Assembly: GCA_036768475.1 (NCBI GenBank)
Contig: DAIPMW010000004.1
Span: 124,001-188,000 of the forward strand
Length of the DNA: 64,000 bases
Origin: JAEUMD01 sp036768475
GTDB lineage: Bacteria > Pseudomonadota > Alphaproteobacteria > Rhizobiales > Hyphomicrobiaceae
Direction of reading: 5' to 3'
This document shows, piece after piece, positions 25,951 through 34,677 of the stretch (positions within the stretch are counted from its first letter, which is position 1; each line of letters starts with the position of its first letter). Below the pieces are notes generated by a model, which was not told the DNA's origin, ran no database searches, and was given only the letters and a program-made list of their open reading frames with translations. The translations under genes were made by a program, and so were the position numbers.

Positions 25951-27753
25951 ATGAGACGGGAAATCCGAATGACATCGAGCACCGGTGAGAGAGAGAATCG
26001 CCAGCGTTCCATCATGAGCGCAGTGCTGCTGGTGTTGCTCGCCGCGGCATCCAGTGGCGACGTGGCGGTCGCGCAACGTGCGCTGGTGGCGCCGGAAGCG
26101 GCAACGGGGTGGACGGAGAAGCCGCTGGCGCGGGCGCAGCGGCACATGGTTGCTGCGGCCCATCCGATTGCTGCCGAGGTGGGGCGTGAGATCCTGCGCC
26201 GCGGCGGCAACGCACTCGATGCGGCGATCGCAACGGTGCTCGTGCTGGGCATCGTCGAGCCGCAGTCCTCCGGGCTCGGTGGCGGAGCGTTCATGCTGGT
26301 GCATGATGCGGCGTCGCGCACACTGTCCACCTACGATGCCCGCGAGACGGCGCCTTCGGCGGCGCAGCCTGATCGCTTCTTGCGCGAGGAAAAGCCGATC
26401 GGCTTCCGGGTAGCGGTGAACTCGGGCCTGTCGGTCGGCGTGCCGGGGCTGGTGCGTGGGCTGGAACTTGCCCATGCAGAGCACGGCCGGCTGTCGTGGG
26501 CCGACCTGTTTGCGCCGGCGATCCGCATCGCGCGTGATGGATTTCCACTATCGCCGAGGCTTCACGGGCTCCTGGTCCGGAATGGGGCGGAACGGTTCTC
26601 GGCCAAGGCACGCGCGCATTTCTTCGATGCTACGGGGCGTGCGCACGCAATTGGCCATGTGCTGAAGAATCCGGAACTCGCCGCGACGCTCGAGCGGATC
26701 GCGCAGGAGGGAGCGGGCGCGTTCTATACGGGCCCTGTCGCCGATGCGATCGTCAATGCGGTACGTGAGGCATCGCCTGCGGGTGACCTGAAGCTGTCCG
26801 ACCTCTCGGCCTACCGTGCATTGACGCGTGATCCGGTGTGTATCAACTATCGCCGGCGGCGCGTGTGCGGCATGGGAGCACCCTCCTCGGGCGGCCTCAC
26901 CGTGGCACAGACACTGAAGCTGATCGAGCCGTTCGCGCAGGTTCAAGGTCCAGACAAGCGCATGAGCGTGCCAGCGTTGCACATCATTGCGGAGGCGGAG
27001 AAGCTCGCCTACGCGGACCGCGATTTCTATATTGCCGATCCTGCTTTTGTGGATGTGCCTGCGGGTTATCTTGATGACACCTATCTCGCTCAGCGCCGCA
27101 GCCTGATCGATACGGAACGGGCAATGGAGAAGGCTCTGCCCGGCACGCCGCCCGGCGCGCGCGCGGACTTCAATGGCGCCGATGCAACGCGGGAGCGCGG
27201 CGGGACGACGCATTTGTCCGTTGTCGATAGCGAGGGCAACGCCGTGGCTATGACGGCGACGATCGAGGGCGCGTTCGGCTCTGGTCTTTGGGCGGCGGGC
27301 TTCCTGCTCAACAACGAGCTTACCGATTTCTCGTGGCGCCCCGTCGATGTACAGGGGCGTAAAATCGTCAATCGTGTGGAAGCGGGCAAGCGCCCGCGCA
27401 GCTCGATGGCACCGACGATCGTCTACGGTGAGGATCGTAACGTCGAGGCCGTGCTCGGCGCGCCGGGCGGACACCGCATTATTGTTTACGTGGTCAAGGC
27501 TCTAGTCGGCCTCATAGACTGGGGGATGGATGCCCAGGCTGTGGCAGCGCTGCCTAACTTCGGCGATCGCGGTCGCGGTTTCGAAATCGAACGGGGGCGC
27601 GGGGCGGCCGTTGCGGCGCTGCGCTTGCAGGTGCTGGGACACAAGGTGCGCACCGACGCAATGACTTCGGGACTGCATATCATTGTGCAGCACGGGGGAT
27701 ACCTCGAAGGCGGGGCCGATCCGCGGCGCGAAGGCGTCGCGCTGGGCGACTGA
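25951..27753 (+). CDS. ggt: Gamma-glutamyltransferase
   Basis: The protein has 600 residues from ATG 25951, behind TGGAAGT. A signal peptide centred on SAVLLVLLAAASSG exports it to the periplasm. The N-terminal nucleophile hydrolase precursor is expected to cleave itself before the Thr in GGTTHLSVVDSEGNAVAMT. Other family marks are RGGNALDAAIAT near the start, SSGLGGGAFM and RPRSSMAPTIV near the end. It hydrolyses or transfers the gamma-glutamyl group of glutathione and related peptides. Confidence 0.93.
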   Translation: MRREIRMTSSTGERENRQRSIMSAVLLVLLAAASSGDVAVAQRALVAPEAATGWTEKPLARAQRHMVAAAHPIAAEVGREILRRGGNALDAAIATVLVLGIVEPQSSGLGGGAFMLVHDAASRTLSTYDARETAPSAAQPDRFLREEKPIGFRVAVNSGLSVGVPGLVRGLELAHAEHGRLSWADLFAPAIRIARDGFPLSPRLHGLLVRNGAERFSAKARAHFFDATGRAHAIGHVLKNPELAATLERIAQEGAGAFYTGPVADAIVNAVREASPAGDLKLSDLSAYRALTRDPVCINYRRRRVCGMGAPSSGGLTVAQTLKLIEPFAQVQGPDKRMSVPALHIIAEAEKLAYADRDFYIADPAFVDVPAGYLDDTYLAQRRSLIDTERAMEKALPGTPPGARADFNGADATRERGGTTHLSVVDSEGNAVAMTATIEGAFGSGLWAAGFLLNNELTDFSWRPVDVQGRKIVNRVEAGKRPRSSMAPTIVYGEDRNVEAVLGAPGGHRIIVYVVKALVGLIDWGMDAQAVAALPNFGDRGRGFEIERGRGAAVAALRLQVLGHKVRTDAMTSGLHIIVQHGGYLEGGADPRREGVALGD

Positions 27754-27888
27754 TACCGGCGCGATTGACATGCGGCAAACCGCTGTCCGCTCCTGCAGTG
27801 TTCAATGTCGAAGCGTTTGCGGCGTTAAGCCTCGCACCGGTTGGCATGTGGTGGTATGGGACGCGCATCATTTCAGGGAATTCCCACC

Positions 27889-28896
27889 GTGAGCCAAAGC
27901 GAACGTAACATTACCGTCGTCGGAGCCGGCGTGCTCGGTCTATGGCAGGCGCTCATGCTGGCGCGCTCGGGACATGCGGTCCGGCTCGTCGAAGCATCGC
28001 GCGATCCATTTGCGGCGACAGCCAGCCGGTTTGCGGGGGCGATGCTGGCGCCGGACTGCGAAGCAGAGTCGGCTCCGCAAGTGGTGCGCCAGTTCGGGCA
28101 CGACGGGCTGAAGCTGTGGCGCGCGGCCTATCCGCATCTCACTGAGGCCGGAACGCTGGTGGTTGCGGCATCGCGCGATCGCTCCGAGCTCAACCGGTTC
28201 GCACGCATGACAGAAGGCCATTGCAGCCTCGACGGCGCAGCGATCTCGGAGCTGGAGCCGGATCTTGGCGACCGGTTCGCAGCCGGTCTCTTCTTCGCCG
28301 ATGAGGCGCACATGGAAACGCCCGCGGCGATGGCCTACCTTCTCGACGAGGCGCGTCGCTCAGGCGCTGAGATCGTTCTCGGCGAGCGCGTCGATATCGC
28401 CGATCTGGAGGGCACTGTCATAGATTGTCGCGGCCTTGCCGCAAGCGATGATCTGGAAACCTTGCGTGGCGTACGCGGAGAGCGCCTCGTCGTGCATGCT
28501 CCCGACGTGACGCTCATGCGGCCGGTGCGGCTTTTGCATCCACGCCATCCGCTCTACGTGGTGCCCTGGCCGGGTAACCGCTTCATGATTGGCGCTACCG
28601 TTATCGAGAGCGAGGATGACGGGCCGGCAACCGTTCGCTCGGCGCTCGAATTGATGGGCAATGCCTATGCGCTGCATCCGGGCTTTGGCGAGGCGCAGGT
28701 TCTGGAGATCGGAGCGGGTTTGCGGCCGGCCTTTCCCGATAATGTTCCACGTGTCGTGTGGACGAGGCACGGGCGCCTCATCCATGTCAACGGCGCCTAC
28801 CGGCATGGGTTCCTGCTCGCCCCGGTTTTGGCAGAAGTGGTATGCGCTGTCATCGCCGATCCGGCGTTCACTCATCCCTTGCTGCTTTCAGGCTGA
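27889..28896 (+). CDS. thiO: Glycine oxidase ThiO (FAD-dependent)
   Basis: The protein has 335 residues from GTG 27889, which has CAGGGAA upstream; ATG 27856 is an alternative. The N-terminal Rossmann motif is VVGAGVLGLWQALMLARSG and the DAO-type C-terminus is IGAGLRPAFPDNVP with VNGAYRHGFLLAP. ThiO oxidises glycine to iminoacetate for the thiazole of thiamine. The rest of the thiazole set (thiS, thiG, thiE) starts 6 kb further on rather than in one operon. Its last 25 bp overlap the end of the convergent CDF gene. Confidence 0.82.
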   Translation: MSQSERNITVVGAGVLGLWQALMLARSGHAVRLVEASRDPFAATASRFAGAMLAPDCEAESAPQVVRQFGHDGLKLWRAAYPHLTEAGTLVVAASRDRSELNRFARMTEGHCSLDGAAISELEPDLGDRFAAGLFFADEAHMETPAAMAYLLDEARRSGAEIVLGERVDIADLEGTVIDCRGLAASDDLETLRGVRGERLVVHAPDVTLMRPVRLLHPRHPLYVVPWPGNRFMIGATVIESEDDGPATVRSALELMGNAYALHPGFGEAQVLEIGAGLRPAFPDNVPRVVWTRHGRLIHVNGAYRHGFLLAPVLAEVVCAVIADPAFTHPLLLSG

Positions 28897-29543
28897 AGCC
28901 GGGCGAGTTCGTCTGCCTCCCGCCGCTCGGCGAACGCCTGACGCAGGATCTGCGCGGACGAATTCAGAAACAGCGCCGCCATCGCTCCGGCGACGATCAA
29001 GTCCGGCCAGGCGCTTGTGGTGACGCCGACAGCGAGAGCGGCACCCATCACGGCGACATTTCCGATTGCGTCGTTGCGCGAGCAAAGCCAGACCGAGCGC
29101 ACATTTGCGTCGCCATCCTTGTAGCGCAACAGGAGAAGGACGCTTGCGACGTTCGCAGCCAGCGCCATGAAGCCGATGACGCCCATCACCTCCGCATTCG
29201 GCACGCCCAGCACGAACACCTGATAGGCGGTCGAGCCGAACACGAACAGGCCCATGGCAAACAGGCTCACGCCCTTTAACAGCGCCGCGTTGGCCCGCAC
29301 CGTCAGCGCGCTGCCGATGACAGCCAGCGAAATACCATAGGTCAACGTGTCGCCGAGGAAGTCGAGTGCGTCGGCCTGGAGCGCCTGTGACCCTGCAAGA
29401 CGGCCGGCACCCATTTCGACGAAGAACATTGCCGCGTTGATGGCGATCACGGTCCACAGCACGCGCTTGTAGCGCGGGTCGATGCCGTCGAAGCGGGGAT
29501 TGCCGCTGCATCCGCAAGCGTGGTCATCGCATGTGCTACTCAT
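28872..29543 (-). CDS. Cation diffusion facilitator-family metal exporter
   Basis: The protein has 223 residues from ATG 29543, shorter than the usual 300 because the C-terminal cytoplasmic domain is missing. A Cys/His-rich N-terminus (STCDDHACGC) precedes six helices. The first helices carry DALDFLGDTLTYG, matching the metal-binding H/D-x-x-x-D of CDFs, and a second pair sits in SRNDAIGNVAVMG (N-D-x-x-x-N in place of H-D-x-x-x-D). It should export Zn, Cd or a related ion. It is divergent from a MerR-type metal sensor. Confidence 0.83.
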   Translation of the reverse strand: MSSTCDDHACGCSGNPRFDGIDPRYKRVLWTVIAINAAMFFVEMGAGRLAGSQALQADALDFLGDTLTYGISLAVIGSALTVRANAALLKGVSLFAMGLFVFGSTAYQVFVLGVPNAEVMGVIGFMALAANVASVLLLLRYKDGDANVRSVWLCSRNDAIGNVAVMGAALAVGVTTSAWPDLIVAGAMAALFLNSSAQILRQAFAERREADELARLQPESSKG

Positions 29544-29578
29544 TGGTCCATCCGTATTCTTATGGTCGTTACTGTGCT

Positions 29579-29612
29579 TTGCAGGCAATGAAATGGAGTT
29601 CTACATTCTCCA
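29579..29612 (+). promoter_or_regulatory. MerR-type operator and merR promoter
   Basis: TGGAG at 29594-29598 and CTCCA at 29608-29612 form an inverted repeat with 9 bp between, the spacing used by MerR metal sensors. It overlaps the -10 (TACATT, 29602-29607) of a plus-strand promoter with -35 TTGCAG (29579-29584) and a 17-bp spacer. On the minus strand it lies inside a long (about 18-19 bp) spacer of a possible promoter for the exporter. Confidence 0.55.
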
Positions 29613-29633
29613 GTGACTAGAGGAGCAAGCCCG

Positions 29634-30098
29634 ATGTCACGAAAAAGTTCCGTTGTCGCCGCGGACATTCGCACGAATGCCGGCATGGCGATCGGCGAGG
29701 CGGCGCGGCTCACCGGGGTCAAGGTGGCGACCATCCGCTATTACGAAAGTATCGGCCTTCTGGCAGAGCCGGTGCGCACGCAGGCCGGCCGCCGCGTTTA
29801 CGACGACGCGGCGGTCTCACGTCTGAAATTCATACGTCACGCGCGGGAGCTGGGTTTCGAGATCGAGCAGATCCGACGGCTGCTGGAACTGTCTGGTGAG
29901 CCACAGCGCTCGTGTGCGGAGGTGGACCGCATCGCCAAGACGCATCTGTCGGAAATCAACAGCCGCATCGCGCGGCTAAAGGCCCTGCGCGAGGAACTAC
30001 AGCACATGATTTCAGAGTGCGCTCAGGGCCAAGTCTGCAGATGTCGGATACTCGAGGTTCTTTCAAATCACGACTACTGCCGCCACCTGACGCATTGA
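29634..30098 (+). CDS. MerR-family metal-responsive regulator (ZntR/CadR-like)
   Basis: The protein has 154 residues from ATG 29634, preceded by AGAGGAG. The N-terminus is a MerR winged helix (MAIGEAARLTGVKVATIRYY, then GLLAEPVRTQAGRRVYDD). A dimerisation helix leads to a Cys-rich metal loop: RSCAEVDRIAKTHL and the tail CAQGQVCRCRI with later DYCRH. This cysteine pattern is like ZntR, CadR and PbrR. It should switch on the divergent CDF exporter when Zn, Cd or Pb rises. Confidence 0.88.
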   Translation: MSRKSSVVAADIRTNAGMAIGEAARLTGVKVATIRYYESIGLLAEPVRTQAGRRVYDDAAVSRLKFIRHARELGFEIEQIRRLLELSGEPQRSCAEVDRIAKTHLSEINSRIARLKALREELQHMISECAQGQVCRCRILEVLSNHDYCRHLTH

Positions 30099-30256
30099 TC
30101 TGTCTCAATCCGTTATGCGCCATTTCGCCTTCGTGCTTCAGTCTTGAAGCGTCATGATTGTTTCCTAAACTCAACTGCTAAGGCCGCTCCCTGCGGCATC
30201 TGCTGAGGGGTGGCCCCATTCGTGGAACTGACGTTTCATTACGTAGGGTGATTGTC

Positions 30257-30754
30257 ATGGCAGAAGAGATCAAAAAGACCACGGGTCAGGTTCCGGCAGA
30301 ACGTTCACCACGCGACACCTGGAGCCTGATGCGCTCCGACATGGATCGCTTTTTCGACTCCATGTTCGGCGGGCGCGGCTTTCCCAGCCTGTTCGGATCG
30401 GCTGGTGTGGGCTTTGGCGCGATGAACCCCAACATCGACGTCCGCGAGAACGGCAGCGAGATCGTCATTGAAGCCGAGCTGCCGGGCATGGAGGAAAAGG
30501 ACGTGCAGCTCACATTCCGTGACGGCGTCATAACCCTCAAGGGCGAGAAGAAGTCGGAGCGCGAGGAGAAAAAGGACGACTATTTCCTCGCCGAGCGCAG
30601 CTACGGCAGCTTCCAGCGTTCATTCCGCCTGCCCGACACGGTCGAGGTGGACAAGGCGACGGCCAGCTTTGACAAAGGCGTTTTGAAGGTGACGCTGCCC
30701 AAGTCGGCGGCGGCTATAAAGTCGGAGAAGACGATTCCGATCGGGAAAGGTTGA
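30257..30754 (+). CDS. Hsp20/alpha-crystallin small heat-shock protein
   Basis: The 165-residue protein has an N-terminal arm (RDTWSLMRSDMDRFFDSMFGG) and an alpha-crystallin domain from about 60 to 155, including IEAELPGMEEKDVQLTFRDG and the signature KGVLKVTLPK. It is a class A type ATP-independent chaperone. A possible heat-shock promoter (CTTGAA at 30143, CCTAAA at 30164, 15-bp spacer) lies upstream; this is weak evidence. No ROSE hairpin is seen here, unlike the second Hsp20 gene at 56 kb. Confidence 0.92.
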   Translation: MAEEIKKTTGQVPAERSPRDTWSLMRSDMDRFFDSMFGGRGFPSLFGSAGVGFGAMNPNIDVRENGSEIVIEAELPGMEEKDVQLTFRDGVITLKGEKKSEREEKKDDYFLAERSYGSFQRSFRLPDTVEVDKATASFDKGVLKVTLPKSAAAIKSEKTIPIGKG

Positions 30755-30788
30755 GCGGGCGACACGAACTGAGCTAACGACAAGATTT

Positions 30789-30840
30789 CGAGCAGGTCAG
30801 GTTTCGATTGAATTACGTCTGGACGTTGTGACCTGCTCTA
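30789..30840 (-). repeat. Dispersed repeat family B, partial copy B3
   Basis: This inverted copy of the right half of B2 has GAGCAGGTCAGGTTTCGATT and the end GACCTGCTCTA. The arms GAGCAGGTCA and TGACCTGCTC are complementary, so the transcript could fold as a long hairpin just after the hsp20 stop. Confidence 0.82.
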
Positions 30841-30901
30841 TCGTCTTGGCTGGGAGCCCCGGGCATGCGCATTGTTTTTTTGAAGCGGCTTTGCAGCCCT
30901 T

Positions 30902-33900
30902 TTACGCTGCGACGATGGTTGCGGCAGGCTTGTCGAGGCCAAGCTTTTCGCGCACCACCTTCGTCGCCGTCACATAGTCGGGCTTGCCGGAACCCAACAG
31001 CGGTACCGGTGCAATCATGACGTCTGCCGGTATCGACAGCTCATTGATACCTTTCTGTTTGGCAAACGCCTGGAAGTCGGCGCGGCTTGCCTTATCGTTG
31101 CCGGTGAGCAGTACCAGTCGCTCGCCTTTTCTCTGATCGGGCACCGAGACCACGACTGAGATCGCCGTCGGCCACAGCTCAGCGGCCGCGGCTTCCACCG
31201 CCGACAGTGACACCATCTCGCCGCCGATCTTGGCGAAGCGTTTGGCGCGTCCGCATATCTTGATGAAGCCCTGTTGGTCGATCGTCACGATGTCGCCGGT
31301 GTCGTGCCAACCGTCGCGCGGAGGCTCCAGCACGCCGGGGTTTTCGGCGCGCAGATAACCCATCATGACATTGGGACCGCGCACGTAGAGCCGCCCGCCT
31401 TCCTCGATGCCCGGCACCGGCTCAAGCCGCGCTTCCATCAGTGGCGATAAACGCCCGACCGTGCCCGACTTGTTGGCGAGTGGCGTGTTGATGGCGAGCA
31501 CGGGGGCAGTCTCGGTGACGCCGTAGCCTTCGAGAATGCGCACGCCGAACTTCTCCATGTAGATCTGACGCGTGCGCTCTTTCACCGCTTCCGCACCGGC
31601 AAGGATTAAGCGCACGCGGGCGAAGTCGTAAGGGTGTGCGGCGCGTGCGTACCCATTGAGGAACGTGTCGGTGCCAAACAGGATCGTCGCGTTGGACCCG
31701 TATACGAGTTCCGGAACGATGCGGTAGTGCAGCGGCGAGGGGTAGAGATAGACCGGCACGCCGGCAACCAGCGGCATGACGAGGCCTGCGGTCAGTCCGA
31801 ACGAGTGGAAGACGGGCAGAACGTTGAAGACTTTGTCCTGCCCATTGACCGAAACTCGTGTCAGCGACTGTGTGGCATTGGCGAGAATGTTGGTGTGAGA
31901 GAGCACCACACCCTTCGGTGTTCCTTCGCTGCCCGAGGTGAAAAGGATTGCTGCCGGCTGGTCAGGCGTGCGCTTGGTCTGCGCCTTGCCGCCCTGCATC
32001 AGGCCAGCGATCTTGTGACCCAGGCTGATGGTGGCCTTCACGTCTTCCAGGTAGACGATCTTGGCAGATTTCTCGAGTTTGAAGATCACCTCGCCGAGCC
32101 GGGCCTTCTCGACGAAAGCGCGTGAGGTGAGGATGACGTCGACCTCTGCCGCGCGGCATGCGGCAGCAATCGATTGCGCGCCTGCGGTGAAGTTGAGCAT
32201 CGCCGGCACGCGACCGATCGACTGGAGCGCGAAGAAGGTGACGGCAGCGCCGGCCGAGTTCGGCAGCATGACGCCCATCGCCTTTCCTTCGGCGGCAAGG
32301 GGAGCCAGCTTGCGGCCCAGCACCTGCGCGCCAAGGATCAGCTTCTTATAGGACAGCTTCGTGCCGAGCGGATCCTCGACGGCGGGCTTGCCGGTGTCGC
32401 GCTCGTCTTTGGCGCGTACCAGCGCTTCGAAAAGTGTCTGCTGGATCGGCGCGGTTTTCACCGCCGTTTCCGTCATGATGTCCTGGAGGCGTGCGCCGGC
32501 GGCCTGGCGACGGGCACGTCCCTTCAGTTGCGGATCAACGTCGAGCTTGACCGGCGGCAGGATCGTCACGCGCGTCTTAGGGAACCAGACCTTCTTGGTC
32601 TGGAATTTGTTGAGATAACCGAAGCGCGAGCGCTCCAGACCGTCGATGCGCACTGGGATGATCACCGCATCGGCCTTGTCAGCAATCATTGCGGTGCCGT
32701 CGTAGACCTTCATCAGCCCGCCAGTGACGGTGAGGCGACCTTCGGGGAATATGACGAGTGTCTCGCCATTCCTGACATGATTGATAAGTGCGCGCGTGCC
32801 CAGTGGGCGGGTCGGATCGATGGGCCATACCTTGGTCAGTTTGAGGAATGGCTTGACCCACCAGGTGCTTGCCATGGCTGTGTCGATTGCGAAACCGGCA
32901 TGCGAGGGCAGCAGCGCGTACATCAGCGGCGCGTCAAGCAGGCTGACGTGATTGGGTGCGATGATGGCCCTTTCGCCTTCCTGGGGCAGGTTCTCGCGAC
33001 CTTCGACCTCGACGCCAAGGAACATGTTGAAGAGGAACATGGCGAGATCCTGAAGGCCTTCGCGACCCCAGGCGCGCATTATCAGCACCATCACGACGAG
33101 CGAGGCGGCGCCAAGTGCGAGGAACAGTGGCGAAAGTCCCACGCTTGCGGCCTGCAGCGCGGCGACGACGACTGCTGCGGCGGTCATGAAGGCGGCGTTG
33201 AGCACGTTGACGCCGGCAACGGTGCGCGCGCGACGGTCGGCCGGCGCCCATGCCTGCACGGCAGCGAAAGCGGGAACGATGAACAGGCCGCCGCCGATGG
33301 CCAGTCCGAGCAGATCCAATGAGAGGCGCAGGCCTGTGGCAGTTGCGAGGAAGTCAAGCGCGCCGACCTGCGTTGCGGCAGTCTCAATGCCCGTCACGGT
33401 CAGGCCGATGTCGCCGGCGAAAAGAGCCATCAACAAAGCGGCAAGCGGCACGACAGCGAGGTTGGGGCGGTTCTTGCTGGCACGGGCCGCCAATGCCGAG
33501 CCGATGGCGATACCGATCGTGAAGACGAGCAGACCCAGCGTGATAACGCTCTGGTCGCCGCCGACAGTGTCCTTCATCAAAGGCGGAAGCAGGGAGAGTG
33601 CAACGGCGCCGACCAGCCAGAACCACGATGTGATGAGGCCGCCGATCCACAGCCGCCGGTCGGACTTGAGGTCGCGCAGGAGATGCGTTGTCGATGTCAG
33701 GGGGTTCTTGTTGATCACCAGATGAGGTGCGGATTCGCCGGTGCCCGGAATGAACTGCGATGCACCCCAGCACAGGACGGAGAGGGTCATCACGGCTGCG
33801 GCGACAGGCCAGCCGGCAACGCCATTGGCTATGGCCAGACCGCCAGCGACGGTGCCGCCAAGGATCGCCAGAAATGTTGCGCCTTCGACGAGGGCGTTGC

Positions 33901-34318
33901 CGGCGGGCAATTCGCGCGTTTCAAGGTGAACCGGCAGGATGCCGTACTTGATCGGGCCGAACAGCGCGCCGATCACACCGAATGCGCCGAGCGCTACGAA
34001 CAGGAGCGGCACGGAATGAAGCACGAATCCGAGGGCTGCAATGCCAGCGACAGGGATCTCGGCGAGTTTCAGGCGCCGCGCCATGAAGGCCTTGTCATAT
34101 CGGTCGGCCAATTCGCCGCCGAGGCCCGAGAGCAGGAAGAAGGGAAGGATTAGGACGCCGCCGGCCAGCGTTATCAGTGTTGCGCCGTTCTGCCCGCCGA
34201 TCTGGAACAGGATCAGCATGACGAGCGCATTCTTGACGAAATTGTCGGACAGTGCGGAGAGAAACTGCGTCCAGAACAAGGGCGCGAAACGGCGTGAGCG
34301 CATCAGGGCAGCGGACAT
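30902..34318 (-). CDS. MFS-PlsC-acyl-ACP synthetase fusion (LplT-Aas type)
   Basis: The protein has 1138 residues from ATG 34318, which follows GAGGTTG. Residues 1-400 are a 12-helix MFS transporter of the LplT type. About 430-620 is a PlsC acyltransferase with the NHVSLLDAPLM motif (N-H-x4-D) and FPEGRLT. About 640-1135 is an acyl-AMP ligase with FTSGSEGTPKGVVLSHTN, EGYGVTETAP and GWHDTGDIV. Together these would import or flip lysophospholipid and reacylate it with an activated fatty acid, a membrane repair route. It probably shares the two-palindrome promoter at 34649-34677 with the small gene before it. Confidence 0.9.
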   Translation of the reverse strand: MSAALMRSRRFAPLFWTQFLSALSDNFVKNALVMLILFQIGGQNGATLITLAGGVLILPFFLLSGLGGELADRYDKAFMARRLKLAEIPVAGIAALGFVLHSVPLLFVALGAFGVIGALFGPIKYGILPVHLETRELPAGNALVEGATFLAILGGTVAGGLAIANGVAGWPVAAAVMTLSVLCWGASQFIPGTGESAPHLVINKNPLTSTTHLLRDLKSDRRLWIGGLITSWFWLVGAVALSLLPPLMKDTVGGDQSVITLGLLVFTIGIAIGSALAARASKNRPNLAVVPLAALLMALFAGDIGLTVTGIETAATQVGALDFLATATGLRLSLDLLGLAIGGGLFIVPAFAAVQAWAPADRRARTVAGVNVLNAAFMTAAAVVVAALQAASVGLSPLFLALGAASLVVMVLIMRAWGREGLQDLAMFLFNMFLGVEVEGRENLPQEGERAIIAPNHVSLLDAPLMYALLPSHAGFAIDTAMASTWWVKPFLKLTKVWPIDPTRPLGTRALINHVRNGETLVIFPEGRLTVTGGLMKVYDGTAMIADKADAVIIPVRIDGLERSRFGYLNKFQTKKVWFPKTRVTILPPVKLDVDPQLKGRARRQAAGARLQDIMTETAVKTAPIQQTLFEALVRAKDERDTGKPAVEDPLGTKLSYKKLILGAQVLGRKLAPLAAEGKAMGVMLPNSAGAAVTFFALQSIGRVPAMLNFTAGAQSIAAACRAAEVDVILTSRAFVEKARLGEVIFKLEKSAKIVYLEDVKATISLGHKIAGLMQGGKAQTKRTPDQPAAILFTSGSEGTPKGVVLSHTNILANATQSLTRVSVNGQDKVFNVLPVFHSFGLTAGLVMPLVAGVPVYLYPSPLHYRIVPELVYGSNATILFGTDTFLNGYARAAHPYDFARVRLILAGAEAVKERTRQIYMEKFGVRILEGYGVTETAPVLAINTPLANKSGTVGRLSPLMEARLEPVPGIEEGGRLYVRGPNVMMGYLRAENPGVLEPPRDGWHDTGDIVTIDQQGFIKICGRAKRFAKIGGEMVSLSAVEAAAAELWPTAISVVVSVPDQRKGERLVLLTGNDKASRADFQAFAKQKGINELSIPADVMIAPVPLLGSGKPDYVTATKVVREKLGLDKPAATIVAA

Positions 34319-34397
34319 CGGCAACCTCGAGTAGCGGTGCATTGGGGCGCGCCGGTCTCGTGCCTGCGCGTCGGCAAGTTGGCGGCTCGGATTAAGA

Positions 34398-34610
34398 TCA
34401 CCTCATAACCCGAAGTTGGTTAAAAGAACGGCGTGGAGCGGTGTCTCGCCATCGCGGGCTGGAATGTAGGCCGATAATGGCAGCGTCGGCATCGGCGACG
34501 AACCGGCCAGCGCGAGCGGCGGAGCCCAGCGACCAGTCGATCAGCCGCTCCCACACGCGAATAAGGCGGTTCAGGGTGACTCTGTCGGTCATGATGGCTT
34601 TCAGGGACAT
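34398..34610 (-). CDS. Small hypothetical protein upstream of the Aas fusion
   Basis: The protein has 70 residues from ATG 34610, which has GAGGAA at the right distance. It begins MSLKAIMTDRVTLNRLIRVW and has no recognised domain. It lies 79 bp before the fusion gene on the same strand and directly behind a strong promoter, so it is probably the leader gene of that operon. Whether it is a functional protein or a translated leader is open. Confidence 0.5.
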   Translation of the reverse strand: MSLKAIMTDRVTLNRLIRVWERLIDWSLGSAARAGRFVADADAAIIGLHSSPRWRDTAPRRSFNQLRVMR

Positions 34611-34629
34611 ACCGGCTTCCTCACGCATA

Positions 34630-34642
34630 TGAACGATGTTCA
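34630..34642. promoter_or_regulatory. Palindromic operator, copy 1 (TGAAC-N3-GTTCA)
   Basis: TGAACGATGTTCA is a perfect palindrome in both 5-bp arms. It lies just downstream of the -10 at 34649-34654 of the minus-strand promoter, around the expected transcription start. Confidence 0.7.
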
Positions 34643-34648
34643 ATCATC

Positions 34649-34677
34649 TATATAGAGCAATAATGAACGGCGTTCAA
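34649..34677 (-). promoter_or_regulatory. Sigma-70 type promoter of the Aas-fusion operon
   Basis: On the minus strand the -35 is TTGAAC (complement of 34672-34677), the spacer is exactly 17 bp and the -10 is TATATA (34649-34654). It is one of the best promoters visible in the window. The -35 overlaps the second palindrome. Confidence 0.75.
34664..34676. promoter_or_regulatory. Palindromic operator, copy 2 (TGAAC-N3-GTTCA)
   Basis: TGAACGGCGTTCA shares both arms with copy 1 at 34630-34642; the centres are 34 bp apart. It covers the -35 of the promoter. Such pairs are typical for TetR-family repressors, whose gene is not next to it. Confidence 0.7.

Noticed and set aside
32174..33322. 382-codon ORF antisense to the MFS-PlsC-Aas fusion
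   Set aside because: Shadow frame of a certain gene with no start signal.
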